Source: Sessilibacter corallicola
GTDB taxonomy: Bacteria > Pseudomonadota > Gammaproteobacteria > Pseudomonadales > Cellvibrionaceae
DNA length: 64,000 nucleotides
Direction of reading: 5' to 3'
NCBI RefSeq assembly: GCF_021290925.1
Contig: NZ_JAJSLX010000002.1
Span: 1,360,235 to 1,424,234 of the forward strand
In this document: piece after piece, positions 18,386 to 26,246 of the stretch
How positions within the stretch are numbered: position 1 is the first letter of the stretch
Layout of the letters: each line of letters opens with the position of its first letter
Program-made: the position numbers and the translations under genes
The notes under the pieces: model-generated
Databases searched by the model: none
Seen by the model: only the letters and a program-made list of their open reading frames with translations
What the model was told of the DNA's origin: nothing

Positions 18386-18877
18386 TCAGAACGGGATGTC
18401 ATCGGAAAAATCATCAAAGTTACTCGCCGCTTGAGGCGATCCTTCGCCACCATGCGCTGCTGCGTAACTATTTTGATTATTTTGCGGTGACGACTGCTGT
18501 TGTGGTTGCTGCGGCTGCGACTGCGAACTTCCTTGTTCACTTTTACCGCCCAGCATCTGCATTTCCGAGGCTACAACTTCCGTTGTGTAGCGATCCTGTC
18601 CGCTTTGATCTTGCCACTTACGTGTTCGCAAAGAGCCTTCGATGTAAACCTGTGACCCCTTCCGTAGGTATTCACCGGCTATTTCGGCTAAGCGATTGAA
18701 AAAGACAACGCGATGCCATTCAGTTTTTTCTTGAGGCTGCCCAGTTTGTTTGTCTTTCCATGACTCACTGGTTGCAATGCTAATATTGGCTACCGGGTTT
18801 CCATTAGGCATATAGCGAACTTCTGGATCTTGACCGCAATTACCAACCAAAATTACTTTATTTATTCCGCGTGCCAT
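18386..18877 (-). CDS. ssb: Single-stranded DNA-binding protein
   Basis: 163-aa SSB with the OB-fold start [22 protein letters not shown], the [28 protein letters not shown] block, a Gln/Ser-rich linker (about 115-150) and the acidic tip DDIPF that recruits partner proteins. Part of the recombination cassette with the exonuclease and RecT. The presence of the tip suggests it can interact with host replication and repair enzymes. Confidence 0.95.
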   Translation of the reverse strand: MARGINKVILVGNCGQDPEVRYMPNGNPVANISIATSESWKDKQTGQPQEKTEWHRVVFFNRLAEIAGEYLRKGSQVYIEGSLRTRKWQDQSGQDRYTTEVVASEMQMLGGKSEQGSSQSQPQQPQQQSSPQNNQNSYAAAHGGEGSPQAASNFDDFSDDIPF

Positions 18878-18888
18878 TATGAATTACC

Positions 18889-20415
18889 TCACGCCGCCGT
18901 TGTTGTTTTTTCGATGCCTAAAACCCAAGCTTTTGCAATTGAAAACTCAACATTGAATTTTTCAGCAACGCAAATAAATATTTTTTCATCACGAGGCTTG
19001 GGTGTTGAATTGAATGCTGGTGCAGAAGTTTCTTTTGTGGCTGAAGTTTTACTACTAGAAAAGCCAGAACCTTTTTTAGCTGCTACAACTTCCGGCTGAG
19101 AGATGGATTTTTCTTGGGCTAATTCCTCTTTGCGCTTAGCTTCCTCTTTCCTGAATCGAGCTTCGCGCAAATTAATTTCTGCAACGACATGGTCCTTTTC
19201 CTTAAGGGCAAGTGTTGCTTTGTCTTGAAATAGGGCTGGGTGCTCAGCTTTATTAATCAAGGCAATATTTTCCTTGATTCGATGAAACTCTTTCGACGCT
19301 TCAATCTTTGCTCGCGCAGCCTCATCGTCTGCCGCCGACTGCAATGTGGCGATCGTGCGCTTATTTTTCATCGCCGAATTAATATCAAAAGAGATTGATG
19401 GCAAAGTAGCTTCGCCACCCAACTCCTTGTTAAGACTGTCGATATGCTCATCAATAGATTTTTTTGCACCTTGCGCAATTTCAAGCTTAATATCTTTCTT
19501 TCGCTGCTTGACAAGCTTATCTAATTCCAACCGCTTAGAGCGCATCTCTTCCTTGAGATAATCAATTGTATTAAATAGATCATCAATTGAACTAGTCTTT
19601 GCAAGAGCTTGTTTTTTTACCGCTTCGACCTCCTTTTCTTTTTCAGTTAAAAATTTAACCATCGACTCTGCATTTGCGAAATCCTTATCGCTTTTTAGGT
19701 CGGTGCTAATTGATTTTATTCGCTTCGCCGCTGCCTCTTTGTACGTTTCTAGATTGGTTTCTTTTACTGCACCCTCAATATCAACAAACAGTGTTGGAAA
19801 GTTTTCAGTGGTGTCGGCTACAGCAACTTCTTTTTCTGGCTTAATTTCAAAATTATCCAGATCGTATTGAAATTGCTCCCAGCCATGCAAGAGCGTGGCG
19901 ATGTCATCATTATTTAATGAAAACCAAACATGAACTTCACGCTCACCATCAGTAACCATGTATAAACATTTTTCAGCTTCTGAAACGATTAGTTGGTGCA
20001 CTACCTGCCAAAAGTCTTGGGTTGGCACTTGGTTGCTTTGAGAAATATGGTCGGCTTTCTCCTGGTTCCACTGCTTGCACTCCCAAATAATATTGCCCAG
20101 CATGGTTGAGCCATCCAGAGAAGCGAGCATGGTGTCATCATCAGCTGCAGCGGTAATAGGGAACAGCTCCTCACCGATAATTTGCTCGGCGATAGGGCGG
20201 GCCATTTTTTCAACTTCATGACCTTTATCAAGAACATTTTTTTGAAACCAATCACTAAACTCTTGCTCAGTGGCGGTTTTTTTCATAGTGAGCAATTCAT
20301 TGCGAGAAACGTTTTTTGATGCACCCATTATGATTGATGCTTCTGAGGCTGTTCTATAATTTTTGCGAGCAGCCTTCCAGGAATCTGTGCCTTGAACCAA
20401 ATTTAAAATTTTCAT
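18889..20415 (-). CDS. YqaJ/lambda-exonuclease-family recombinase nuclease with long C-terminal extension
   Basis: 508 aa. The N-terminal 200 residues fit the YqaJ viral recombinase family: GTDSWKAARKNYRTASEASIIMG at the start, then Asp101 (ASLDGS) and Glu112-x-Lys114 (IWECKQW), the PD-(D/E)xK catalytic triad. It degrades one strand of double-stranded ends for RecT annealing. Residues from about 230 to 450 are a long charged, mostly helical region (possible coiled coil), roughly doubling the usual length. Overlaps recT by 4 bp. Confidence 0.88.
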   Translation of the reverse strand: MKILNLVQGTDSWKAARKNYRTASEASIIMGASKNVSRNELLTMKKTATEQEFSDWFQKNVLDKGHEVEKMARPIAEQIIGEELFPITAAADDDTMLASLDGSTMLGNIIWECKQWNQEKADHISQSNQVPTQDFWQVVHQLIVSEAEKCLYMVTDGEREVHVWFSLNNDDIATLLHGWEQFQYDLDNFEIKPEKEVAVADTTENFPTLFVDIEGAVKETNLETYKEAAAKRIKSISTDLKSDKDFANAESMVKFLTEKEKEVEAVKKQALAKTSSIDDLFNTIDYLKEEMRSKRLELDKLVKQRKKDIKLEIAQGAKKSIDEHIDSLNKELGGEATLPSISFDINSAMKNKRTIATLQSAADDEAARAKIEASKEFHRIKENIALINKAEHPALFQDKATLALKEKDHVVAEINLREARFRKEEAKRKEELAQEKSISQPEVVAAKKGSGFSSSKTSATKETSAPAFNSTPKPRDEKIFICVAEKFNVEFSIAKAWVLGIEKTTTAA

Positions 20416-21164
20416 TGAGCCAAACCTTTAATTTCTTCAATGTGATCTTCACTTAATTTGAACTTACTGCTTATCATAGAGATAATGTGGTCAGGGCTGG
20501 TTTTTCCCGACTCAATCAGTTCAGACCATGTTGGCAAATTTTTCTGAAATTCAGATTCTGAATAGCGCTCCAAATCAGCATCTGGCTCTTCGGGCACCTC
20601 CTCAATCTGAGCCGACCCCATGTTTCTTTCTTGGGTCGGAATGTCTTGAGATTCCTCGGCTAACTGAATTCCACGAAGCCTGTCCGCATAAGCATTTCGA
20701 GCGGCAAAACCAAATGCGCGCCATTCAAGCATTCTCTTAGGGTAGGACTTCCAGGTATTTCTTCCCCAGAGTCCCGCTTTTTCAGCATCCGCCTTTGAAA
20801 ACTCGCCGCAAAACGTGATGTCATTCCCATTAATTCGACGAACAATTACGCAGCGTGCCGTTTGGGTGCCATCATTAAATTCTTCTTCAATGTTGATCAA
20901 GTCGCTTGCCGACATAATTAGTGCGCGTAATCCATCGCCCCAGATAGAAGGGCGGCCATTGATTACGGAAATGTTTTGTAAGGCCTGTATTGGTTTTAAA
21001 CCAACCTCATACCCCATTTGCATGGCAATTAAAATATCGGCTGGCTTACCTTGATAGCTATTTGGAACCATTGAGCTTTTTGCCATGAACTCTGACATTT
21101 CCCAGGCTTCCTGAAAATTTGATGGATTCAGGTATGAACCCTGTGTAGAGGCTACTTCATTCAT
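20412..21164 (-). CDS. RecT-family single-strand annealing protein
   Basis: 250-aa protein with AMQMGYEVGLKPIQALQNISVINGRPSIWGDGLRALI (read in parts, residues 48-85), typical of phage RecT/Bet-like annealing proteins, then WRAFGFAARNAYADRLRGI near residue 150. The C-terminus is acidic and variable. With the YqaJ nuclease and SSB it forms a complete phage homologous recombination module. Start ATG 21164. Confidence 0.85.
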   Translation of the reverse strand: MNEVASTQGSYLNPSNFQEAWEMSEFMAKSSMVPNSYQGKPADILIAMQMGYEVGLKPIQALQNISVINGRPSIWGDGLRALIMSASDLINIEEEFNDGTQTARCVIVRRINGNDITFCGEFSKADAEKAGLWGRNTWKSYPKRMLEWRAFGFAARNAYADRLRGIQLAEESQDIPTQERNMGSAQIEEVPEEPDADLERYSESEFQKNLPTWSELIESGKTSPDHIISMISSKFKLSEDHIEEIKGLAQ

Positions 21165-21238
21165 AAATAATCACCTACCCGTATGCCTTCCTTGGCATCC
21201 ATTGCTTTTTCTCGCCTTCATGGCTTCCCTGTTAATTT

Positions 21239-21299
21239 CCCCGTTAGGGGTCCGTTTGCCGGTTCCTTTTCGGCGTGCTAACTACCCGTTCCTGGTAGT
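21239..21299 (-). repeat. Pair of intergenic hairpins upstream of recT
   Basis: CCCC-GTTA-GGGG at 21239-21250 and ACTACC / GGTAGT at 21281-21299 lie in the 143-bp gap before recT. Similar hairpins precede other genes of this operon. Confidence 0.35.
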
Positions 21300-21307
21300 G
21301 GTGTTCG

Positions 21308-21799
21308 TTATTTTTTTAACGATGATGAAATCGACAAATAAATGCGATCCATCAAAATACAATCTGGAAGTGAATCATTGTCGAACGAGGAGTCCGCATA
21401 GCGGTTATCTAACTCCTGGTAAACCCGAATTAATGACATTGCGTAGCGGTCAATAAATTTTTTTTCAACAACCTGTTTTTGTCTTGCCCAACTTTCGCGA
21501 TGCTGAAAATTTAATTTAATCATTTCTTTTTCATTGGCAGTGCAGGGTAGGCGCTTAATTTTTTTGTTGTCACACCAGTTGTTTAGCGTTTTTCGCTCAT
21601 CAAAGGTGATGTTGTTTGTGAATGCTTCAAAATCAACCTTGGAATAATCATTGTTATTGAGGCTCAAGATTTCCGTGGCTTGCACACCAATCCAAGCCAG
21701 ATGCGCCAGAGATGTATCGAGATCTGGCTCAATTTCGCAGTTAGTTACCGGAATAAAAACGCCATCTGCTTGCTGTTCTAACACTTGGCCTTGTTTCAT
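21308..21799 (-). CDS. Hypothetical early prophage protein, 163 aa
   Basis: Start chosen at ATG 21799, with AAGGTG upstream; a GTG three codons earlier is less likely. A soluble protein with no named family (mentions: IEPDLDTSLAHLAWIGVQ, NWCDNKKIKRLPC). It is the second gene after PL and may be a host-interaction protein. Confidence 0.7.
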   Translation of the reverse strand: MKQGQVLEQQADGVFIPVTNCEIEPDLDTSLAHLAWIGVQATEILSLNNNDYSKVDFEAFTNNITFDERKTLNNWCDNKKIKRLPCTANEKEMIKLNFQHRESWARQKQVVEKKFIDRYAMSLIRVYQELDNRYADSSFDNDSLPDCILMDRIYLSISSSLKK

Positions 21800-21809
21800 T
21801 TTTTTCACC

Positions 21810-22241
21810 TTAATAACCTAGTAAATGTTTTAGCCAGAAAATTTCTAAATCACCTAAATCAGCGTGATAGTCCAATTCAAGGTTTTTAATAAACCAATTC
21901 ATTCGTGAACCTGAGCTACTGCTTGCGATCGCCCCTTCTGTTGGGTTGTCGCTAGCCCAGCAAAAAAATTGACTGGCAATATCCTCAAGCGCTGAAAATA
22001 AATCTTTGCCAATTTGTTTTTTCAGCTCTTCTGCTTCACACGAGTTATCAAAATATTTTTCATACTCGATATGAATATTCAGGTTTAGGTTTTCCTCCAA
22101 TGACATAGAGTCATCAATAATTAAGCGACTCTTAAATTCTGAGCGAAGCTCTGATAATTGAGCTTCGTAATTAGCTTCATTTGCACTAACTGCGAATTCG
22201 TGGGCATTCGTTTCACTGGCCACTCGACACTGGAGGTTCAT
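21810..22241 (-). CDS. Hypothetical early prophage protein, 143 aa
   Basis: First gene behind the leftward promoter. The start is ATG 22241, with AGGTG upstream; an in-frame extension to 22343 would run through the promoter and operators. Acidic helical protein with no recognised family. A delayed-early regulator such as an N-like antiterminator would be expected here, but no arginine-rich N motif is visible. Confidence 0.7.
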   Translation of the reverse strand: MNLQCRVASETNAHEFAVSANEANYEAQLSELRSEFKSRLIIDDSMSLEENLNLNIHIEYEKYFDNSCEAEELKKQIGKDLFSALEDIASQFFCWASDNPTEGAIASSSSGSRMNWFIKNLELDYHADLGDLEIFWLKHLLGY

Positions 22242-22279
22242 AACTGCACCTGTTGGCTGCTGTTCGTTGGTATGATGTA

Positions 22280-22324
22280 AATATAACGAAACGTTGTATT
22301 TCTGTAAACACAAAATGTTGTATT
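22280..22324 (-). promoter_or_regulatory. PL promoter with two repressor operators
   Basis: Leftward promoter with -35 TTTACA (22303-22308) and -10 TATATT (22280-22285), 17 bp apart. Two operator boxes overlap it: AACGAAA-CG-TTGTATT at 22285-22300 and CACAAAA-TG-TTGTATT at 22309-22324, centres 24 bp apart. Both match the boxes in the cI/cro intergenic region, so the same repressor should control both early operons. Confidence 0.75.
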
Positions 22325-22430
22325 TTCTTAGAAAATATAACAATTGGTTTTATTATGCTTAATAAGCAAAAGCTATTGGTCCGCCTGTAGAAATAGCTGG
22401 CCGCCTCAAATCCTTATATAGGTGCTAGCC

Positions 22431-22520
22431 ATGAATAAGCGCTCAGGTGCACCCAAAGGTCCGGGGTTAGGTCTGGGAGTTAGGGGGTTAAGTCTGGGGT
22501 TGGTGGGAAGGGGGGGATAA
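22431..22520 (+). CDS. 29-codon Gly/Leu-rich ORF
   Basis: ATG 22431 with a good AGGTG site, reading MNKRSGAPKGPGLGLG then more Gly/Leu repeats to TAA 22520. It is encoded by the G-rich tract. It may be a leader peptide or simply a by-product of the G-tracts. Confidence 0.25.
   Translation: MNKRSGAPKGPGLGLGVRGLSLGLVGRGG
22463..22517 (+). other. G-tract cluster, potential G-quadruplex
   Basis: Repeated runs GGGGTTAGG, CTGGG, TTAGGGGG, CTGGGG, GGTGGG and GGGGGGG within 55 bp on the plus strand, in otherwise AT-rich sequence of the immunity region. Five or more runs of at least three G satisfy quadruplex spacing. Confidence 0.5.
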
Positions 22521-22941
22521 AAATTAGGAAAACCTGTGCAAAAGTAGACTTCTTTTTAGCGGCTAAAATTTAGAGTGATTTTTTGCACACTTTAGTTGTA
22601 TGTCTTATGAATTTTTTCGCTAAAAAACTTACTCAAAAATTCTTATCCTTTTTATGCACACAGTTTTTTAACAGGTTTTAAATTTTTAGGTTCACTTTAA
22701 GTTAACTTATACGGTAACCTACCGGAAATGCTCAAAAATATTTTTATACAAAAGTATTTTTCTACAAATTTAACTGTCTATAGTTATTTAAAGGTTTGAT
22801 AGAAGGAATCTATCCCCTTTCTTGCTTCTATACATTATTAAAAAGTTATAGAGCTTATAATTTTTAAATCCGTAGCACGTAAAGAGACCGTATTTCGGTC
22901 GATAATTATACTAAAGTGCTTAATCGGTCAGGAAGAACAAC
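22521..22941. other. AT-rich control region upstream of HicBA-like pair
   Basis: About 420 bp without a gene. It contains several A/T runs, a hairpin GACCG-TATTT-CGGTC at 22886-22900 inside a wider AGCAC/GTGCT repeat (22874-22920), and a TATACT at 22907-22912 that may be the -10 of the downstream pair. TCGGTC occurs again at 22923-22928, so the antitoxin may bind here. Confidence 0.4.
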
Positions 22942-23319
22942 ATGACATCTTTTAATAAATCGATTCGCTGTTACGCTAAGCGTGAGGGTGATTTGTGGGT
23001 TGCTGTATGCATTGATTTTTGTCTTGCAGCGCAAGGAAGCTCTCTTGAGGAAGCAAAAGAATCCTTAGAGGGCCAAGTCCTTGAGTATGTAGAAGACGCG
23101 GTGCTGGGGGAAGATAAAGAGCACATGGAGTACCTTCTAAGTAGAAAGGCTCCTCTCTCCCAAAGAGTCACTTATCACCTATTAAGGGTTGCCGCTGGAC
23201 TTAAGTCTAAAGCTTCAGCCAAGCCTGATGCTCCGAAAGCGAATGCACCAAAGGGCTATTCCGGCCTTTCTTTTATTCAAAACATTTCAGAATTATTGGA
23301 CTCTAGAACGAAGGTATGA
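22942..23319 (+). CDS. HicB-like antitoxin
   Basis: 125 aa. Residues 6-60 (IRCYAKREGDLWVAVCIDFCLAAQGSSLEEA) match the HicB partial RNase-H-like fold found in antitoxins. The C-terminal part is basic. The stop overlaps the HicA-like start by 4 bp (ATGA), typical of toxin-antitoxin pairs. The antitoxin comes first here. It probably neutralises the toxin and represses its own promoter through the upstream repeats. Confidence 0.7.
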   Translation: MTSFNKSIRCYAKREGDLWVAVCIDFCLAAQGSSLEEAKESLEGQVLEYVEDAVLGEDKEHMEYLLSRKAPLSQRVTYHLLRVAAGLKSKASAKPDAPKANAPKGYSGLSFIQNISELLDSRTKV

Positions 23320-23636
23320 CCCGAAAAACCCCTTTATCTGCCAGGGAGGTGCAAAAGGGGCTTGCTGCTGCAGGCTTTGAGAAGCGTCCTCAAAAGGCGA
23401 CCGGCCATGAACAGTGGGTGAGAACAGACTTAGACAGCAAGGGAAAAGCTACTTTCAGGAAGGTCACTTTGTCGCCACACAATGAGCCATTTCGCGGCGA
23501 AATTTTGAAAAGCATTGCCAGTCAGGCAGGCTTAAAAAACGTCAATCAGCTATACGAGCTTTGTTCAAAAGAAGGGCAAAAAAAGGCCAAGCGCGGACTG
23601 CTGAGGTTTTTGCTTCCAAGCGTGGATCAAGACTAA
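23316..23636 (+). CDS. HicA-like mRNA interferase toxin
   Basis: 106 aa. REVQKGLAAAGFEKRPQKATGHEQW places His31 in the position of the catalytic histidine of HicA double-stranded-RNA-binding toxins; FRKVTLSPHNEPFRGEILKSIASQAGL fits the C-terminal beta-alpha part. It should cleave mRNA when free of its partner. An additional 30-residue basic tail extends beyond the normal domain. The 3' end overlaps a convergent XRE gene by 4 bp. Confidence 0.72.
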   Translation: MTRKTPLSAREVQKGLAAAGFEKRPQKATGHEQWVRTDLDSKGKATFRKVTLSPHNEPFRGEILKSIASQAGLKNVNQLYELCSKEGQKKAKRGLLRFLLPSVDQD

Positions 23637-23941
23637 CCCAGCTCCTCAATCCAACTTCTAATTGCCGCTCGAATCAATCCTCTATTGGAATCGTCTAATA
23701 GGGGGACCAGCCTAATAAACTCCGCGACCAACTCATCCTCAGCCAATCGCATACCCAATCTAATATTAAAAACTTCTGATATGGCGCGCGCTTCGTCTTC
23801 TTTCGGCCACGCCCCAGCTTCGAGTCGGCGGTAACGGTGATAATTTATAGTCAGCCCGGCTTTTTGTAGAGCCTCAACAGCCTCTGAAATGCTGCGAAAT
23901 TTTGCTTTCCGAGCCGCCTGTAATGTGTGAACCAGTTCCAT
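23633..23941 (-). CDS. XRE-type transcriptional regulator
   Basis: 102 aa. Residues 8-45 (ARKAKFRSISEAVEALQKAGLTINYHRYRRLEAG) form a helix-turn-helix of the XRE type, followed by a helical C-terminal domain. A palindrome AATTGAT-AG-ATCAATT lies 40 bp upstream of its start. It is separate from the cI-like repressor and convergent with the HicA-like gene. Confidence 0.75.
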   Translation of the reverse strand: MELVHTLQAARKAKFRSISEAVEALQKAGLTINYHRYRRLEAGAWPKEDEARAISEVFNIRLGMRLAEDELVAEFIRLVPLLDDSNRGLIRAAIRSWIEELG

Positions 23942-23980
23942 AATGAACTAATTATAACCACAAAAGATGATTTAGGCGCC

Positions 23981-23996
23981 AATTGATAGATCAATT
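23981..23996. promoter_or_regulatory. Putative operator of the XRE regulator
   Basis: Perfect inverted repeat AATTGAT/ATCAATT with a 2-bp centre, 40-55 bp upstream of the XRE start. Placement fits autoregulation. Confidence 0.4.
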
Positions 23997-24207
23997 TATA
24001 TTAAAAACTTGTAAAAACCATTACTTTTAAATCAGTAGAAAAACCTACCTGTGCCAAAAAGTGCAAAAAACCTACTCTACAGCCCGCATTCTGTCGTTTG
24101 CGTTTTGCACTCCATACGCTAAACACAAAAAGTTCCCGCCTCTAAAAAATAAAATTCCTGACTTTGTACCAGTTTGACTATTAATAATTGTTCAATAAAA
24201 TCATCGC

Positions 24208-24282
24208 CATTGGAACAATAATTCACATTTATGGAATTGATAACTATTTACGCGACAGCAGTTTTAAAAACTGCACTTTTTT
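24208..24282 (+). ncRNA. Candidate short RNA in immunity region
   Basis: TTGACT (24174-24179) and TAAAAT (24196-24201), 16 bp apart, form a good plus-strand promoter. A hairpin GCAGT/ACTGC at 24258-24274 followed by ACTTTTTT ends 75 nt after the predicted start. No ORF with a ribosome site lies between. Flanking stretches of 23942-24354 contain no gene. Confidence 0.4.
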
Positions 24283-24354
24283 AAACTTTGAGATTGAGTT
24301 TGTATAGGTCGGAGGATAGTTTGATTATTCAATCGGTTTGGCTTGAAAGGTTTT

Positions 24355-24603
24355 ATGATGGAAATGGAGACTGCAAAGGATATTTCTAATTTATTGGAAG
24401 ATCTAAACGAATCCAGCTTGGAGGTAATGGCTTTTGTGATTAAGAAGACTGTTTTGTTGCAAGGTTCTGAGCAAGATCAAGTAGGAGCGCTTGAACGGAT
24501 TTTGGCAGTTGTCGAGAAATCGTCAAAAGCTCCTTCTCTTGAGCAGTTAGCTTGTTGCTTTGAGGTTCCAAGCAAAGAAACTCAATCATTGTCAAATTCA
24601 TAG
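24355..24603 (+). CDS. Possible 82-aa protein antisense to the repressor 3' end
   Basis: ATG 24355 with GAAAGG just upstream reads MMEMETAKDISNLL, a helical acidic protein. Its last 164 bp overlap the cI-like gene in reverse, which is unusual for two real genes. No promoter is evident after the terminator at 24258-24282. It may be coding, an antisense transcript, or a shadow. Confidence 0.3.
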   Translation: MMEMETAKDISNLLEDLNESSLEVMAFVIKKTVLLQGSEQDQVGALERILAVVEKSSKAPSLEQLACCFEVPSKETQSLSNS

Positions 24604-24760
24604 CCTTGGCTAATAGCTCCAAATCATCTTGAGTTGGCTCACGAATCCCTCTCTCATAATTAGAAAGCCTGGCTTGAGTCCAGTCGACCAGCTTGGCCAG
24701 CTCCTCCTGGGTAAGCCCTAAATTCTTACGATGTAGTTTTATTGCGTCTTTGTATTTCAT
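24440..24760 (-). CDS. CI-like prophage repressor (XRE family)
   Basis: 106 aa with an N-terminal helix-turn-helix (LHRKNLGLTQEELAKLVDWTQARLSNYERGIREPTQ, residues 9-43) and a helical C-terminal tail (KELLTISRQLPKSVQALLLDLAQ). It lacks the LexA-like autocleavage domain of lambda CI, so induction must work by another route. It is divergent from the cro-like gene with three operator boxes between them. Confidence 0.88.
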   Translation of the reverse strand: MKYKDAIKLHRKNLGLTQEELAKLVDWTQARLSNYERGIREPTQDDLELLAKAMNLTMIEFLCLEPQSNKLTAQEKELLTISRQLPKSVQALLLDLAQNLATKQSS

Positions 24761-24772
24761 GGGCGGATAAAA

Positions 24773-24835
24773 TCACAAAATGTAGTTCTTGACTAACAAC
24801 AAAATGTTTTGTTAAATACAACAAAACGTTTTATT
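24773..24835 (+). promoter_or_regulatory. PR promoter and OR-type operator array
   Basis: PR has -35 TTGACT (24789-24794) and -10 TTAAAT (24812-24817), 17 bp apart. Operators: AACAAAA-TG-TTTTGTT at 24798-24813, AACAAAA-CG-TTTTATT at 24820-24835 and a weaker ACAAAA-TG-TAGT around 24775-24786; centres are 22 and 24 bp apart. The strongest box overlaps PR, so repressor binding would block rightward transcription. Confidence 0.75.
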
Positions 24836-24847
24836 TGTTGGTGACCA

Positions 24848-25063
24848 ATGATCAATAAAATTAAGGCCTACCGAGAAAAGCTCGGAATCAGCCAGACAGC
24901 ACTCGCAACTAAATGCGGATGGGAAAAAGGTCAGGTAAGACTTTCTAATTACGAAACTGGCTCCCGCGAACCCAAGCTAAACGATATGCGAATCATCGTC
25001 TCTCAGTTAAATAAACTGGGGGCATCATGCTCTATCGACGATGTTTTCCCACCGCCAGGTTAA
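24848..25063 (+). CDS. Cro-like XRE regulator
   Basis: 71 aa, almost entirely a helix-turn-helix domain (IKAYREKLGISQTALATKCGWEKGQVRLSNYETGSREPK). First gene rightward from PR, the position of Cro. It should compete with the CI-like protein for the shared operators and commit the phage to lytic growth. Confidence 0.88.
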   Translation: MINKIKAYREKLGISQTALATKCGWEKGQVRLSNYETGSREPKLNDMRIIVSQLNKLGASCSIDDVFPPPG

Positions 25064-25069
25064 ACCCAA

Positions 25070-25246
25070 ATGAACTATTTCATATGGATTTTAATTTCAT
25101 GTGTTGGCAGTTATTTGGTGACAGAAAGAATTACTAAGTTTCTTTTAAAACGAGTCATCAAAGTGACAATACGACACAAAGATAAGAGTGTGTCGACTTT
25201 CTATATTTATTCAAAACAAAATATAAACCTCAATATTCAAGGATGA
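25070..25246 (+). CDS. 58-aa small membrane protein
   Basis: ATG 25070, six bases after the cro stop, to TGA 25246, which overlaps the next ATG (ATGA). One hydrophobic segment (NYFIWILISCVGSYLV) is followed by a basic tail. The tight coupling on both sides supports translation. Function unknown. Confidence 0.6.
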   Translation: MNYFIWILISCVGSYLVTERITKFLLKRVIKVTIRHKDKSVSTFYIYSKQNINLNIQG

Positions 25247-25452
25247 AAATGAACCAAAAAAAGGACATTGAAATTAAATTTCAGGTAACCGAAGACCAGT
25301 TTAAATTTTTAAAAAGGTCAATCGGTGACATTGAAACACTAGCCAGCGCAGCACGTCGTGGAATGTTAAAAGAAGCGGCTTTGCTGGCAGGAGTATCGTC
25401 TCAAATCGAATCGAGTAACAACAGTACGGAAATGTGCAAACTCTCGGCCTAA
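25243..25452 (+). CDS. Hypothetical early-right protein, 69 aa
   Basis: Start ATG 25243 overlaps the previous stop; an alternative ATG at 25249 has AAGGA five bases upstream. Charged helical protein (VTEDQFKFLKRSIGDIETLASAARRG). It occupies the cII position, but no activator motif is certain. Confidence 0.65.
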   Translation: MKMNQKKDIEIKFQVTEDQFKFLKRSIGDIETLASAARRGMLKEAALLAGVSSQIESSNNSTEMCKLSA

Positions 25453-25535
25453 TTAATTTATAGCCTGAAAATAAAAGCGCATTAGACCAATTTCAGCCCG
25501 AAATTAATTTATTGATAAATTTGAAGGATAAGAGA

Positions 25536-25802
25536 ATGGATAATTTTGATTCTAGTAATGCATTTAGCGTAGAGCACATAAAAATGCTAGCCGAGGCAGA
25601 GCGCAAAATGGATAACGGAGAAGTAGATTTTGTTATTTGGCAGGGCCAGCGCGTAATGGTTAATGAAGAGGTTGTGAACGAATTTGGCTTGCGCCCAGGG
25701 CAAACAATAAATCCTGCAATATTTGCCGCAATAATTCAGTTTGTTCTATCAAAGGTCCAGGCGGAAATCGAAACTCTCTTGAGGGATAAAAAAAATGGAT
25801 AG
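25536..25802 (+). CDS. Hypothetical protein, 88 aa
   Basis: Start ATG 25536 chosen for its GAAGGATAAGAG site; an upstream TTG is a shadow. Contains VDFVIWQGQRVMVNEEVVNEFGLRPGQTINP, which looks like a small beta-rich domain. The end overlaps the next gene by 8 bp. No family recognised. Confidence 0.7.
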   Translation: MDNFDSSNAFSVEHIKMLAEAERKMDNGEVDFVIWQGQRVMVNEEVVNEFGLRPGQTINPAIFAAIIQFVLSKVQAEIETLLRDKKNG

Positions 25803-26217
25803 GATGCCCGATAGAGGTATTGATGGCTACCCATATTATTCGGTTGACGAAATCGACGTTTTAACCGCACAAGAAATCGAAACGGCTGTTACCGAATGGT
25901 TTGATAATCTTGGTTTAGAAGAAGAGATTCCCGACAGCATAGAGGTTTTATGCTGGGAGCCTCTACCTGTTGATTATGATGCAGCCGCGACCAGCGCTAT
26001 GGACCGATTAACAGAAGAGCTTTACGAGTATCTCGATGAATATTACGTATGCGAAGATCAGCTTGGAGAGTTTGAAATTTCCGAGGAAAGACTCGAAATT
26101 ATTCGGGCGTCCATTATTGATGCTGTAAAAAAAGAGTTTAAGCCGACCAACTATAAGTCCGTCCGAACCATTAGCGTGAACCCAAGAGACTATATTGACG
26201 CTACAGATTCTATTTAA
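25795..26217 (+). CDS. Hypothetical acidic protein, 140 aa
   Basis: Very acidic (EEIPDSIEVLCWEP, YEYLDEYYVCEDQLGEFEISEERLE). Such acidic early phage proteins sometimes mimic DNA or bind host proteins, but nothing specific supports that here. Lies directly upstream of the methyltransferase. Confidence 0.7.
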   Translation: MDRMPDRGIDGYPYYSVDEIDVLTAQEIETAVTEWFDNLGLEEEIPDSIEVLCWEPLPVDYDAAATSAMDRLTEELYEYLDEYYVCEDQLGEFEISEERLEIIRASIIDAVKKEFKPTNYKSVRTISVNPRDYIDATDSI

Positions 26218-26246
26218 ATAACAGCGGTGATATTTGGGAATAAACC

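Noticed and set aside
22344-22462. CRISPR-like or iteron repeats near PL
   Set aside because: Only short imperfect repeats; no regular spacing.
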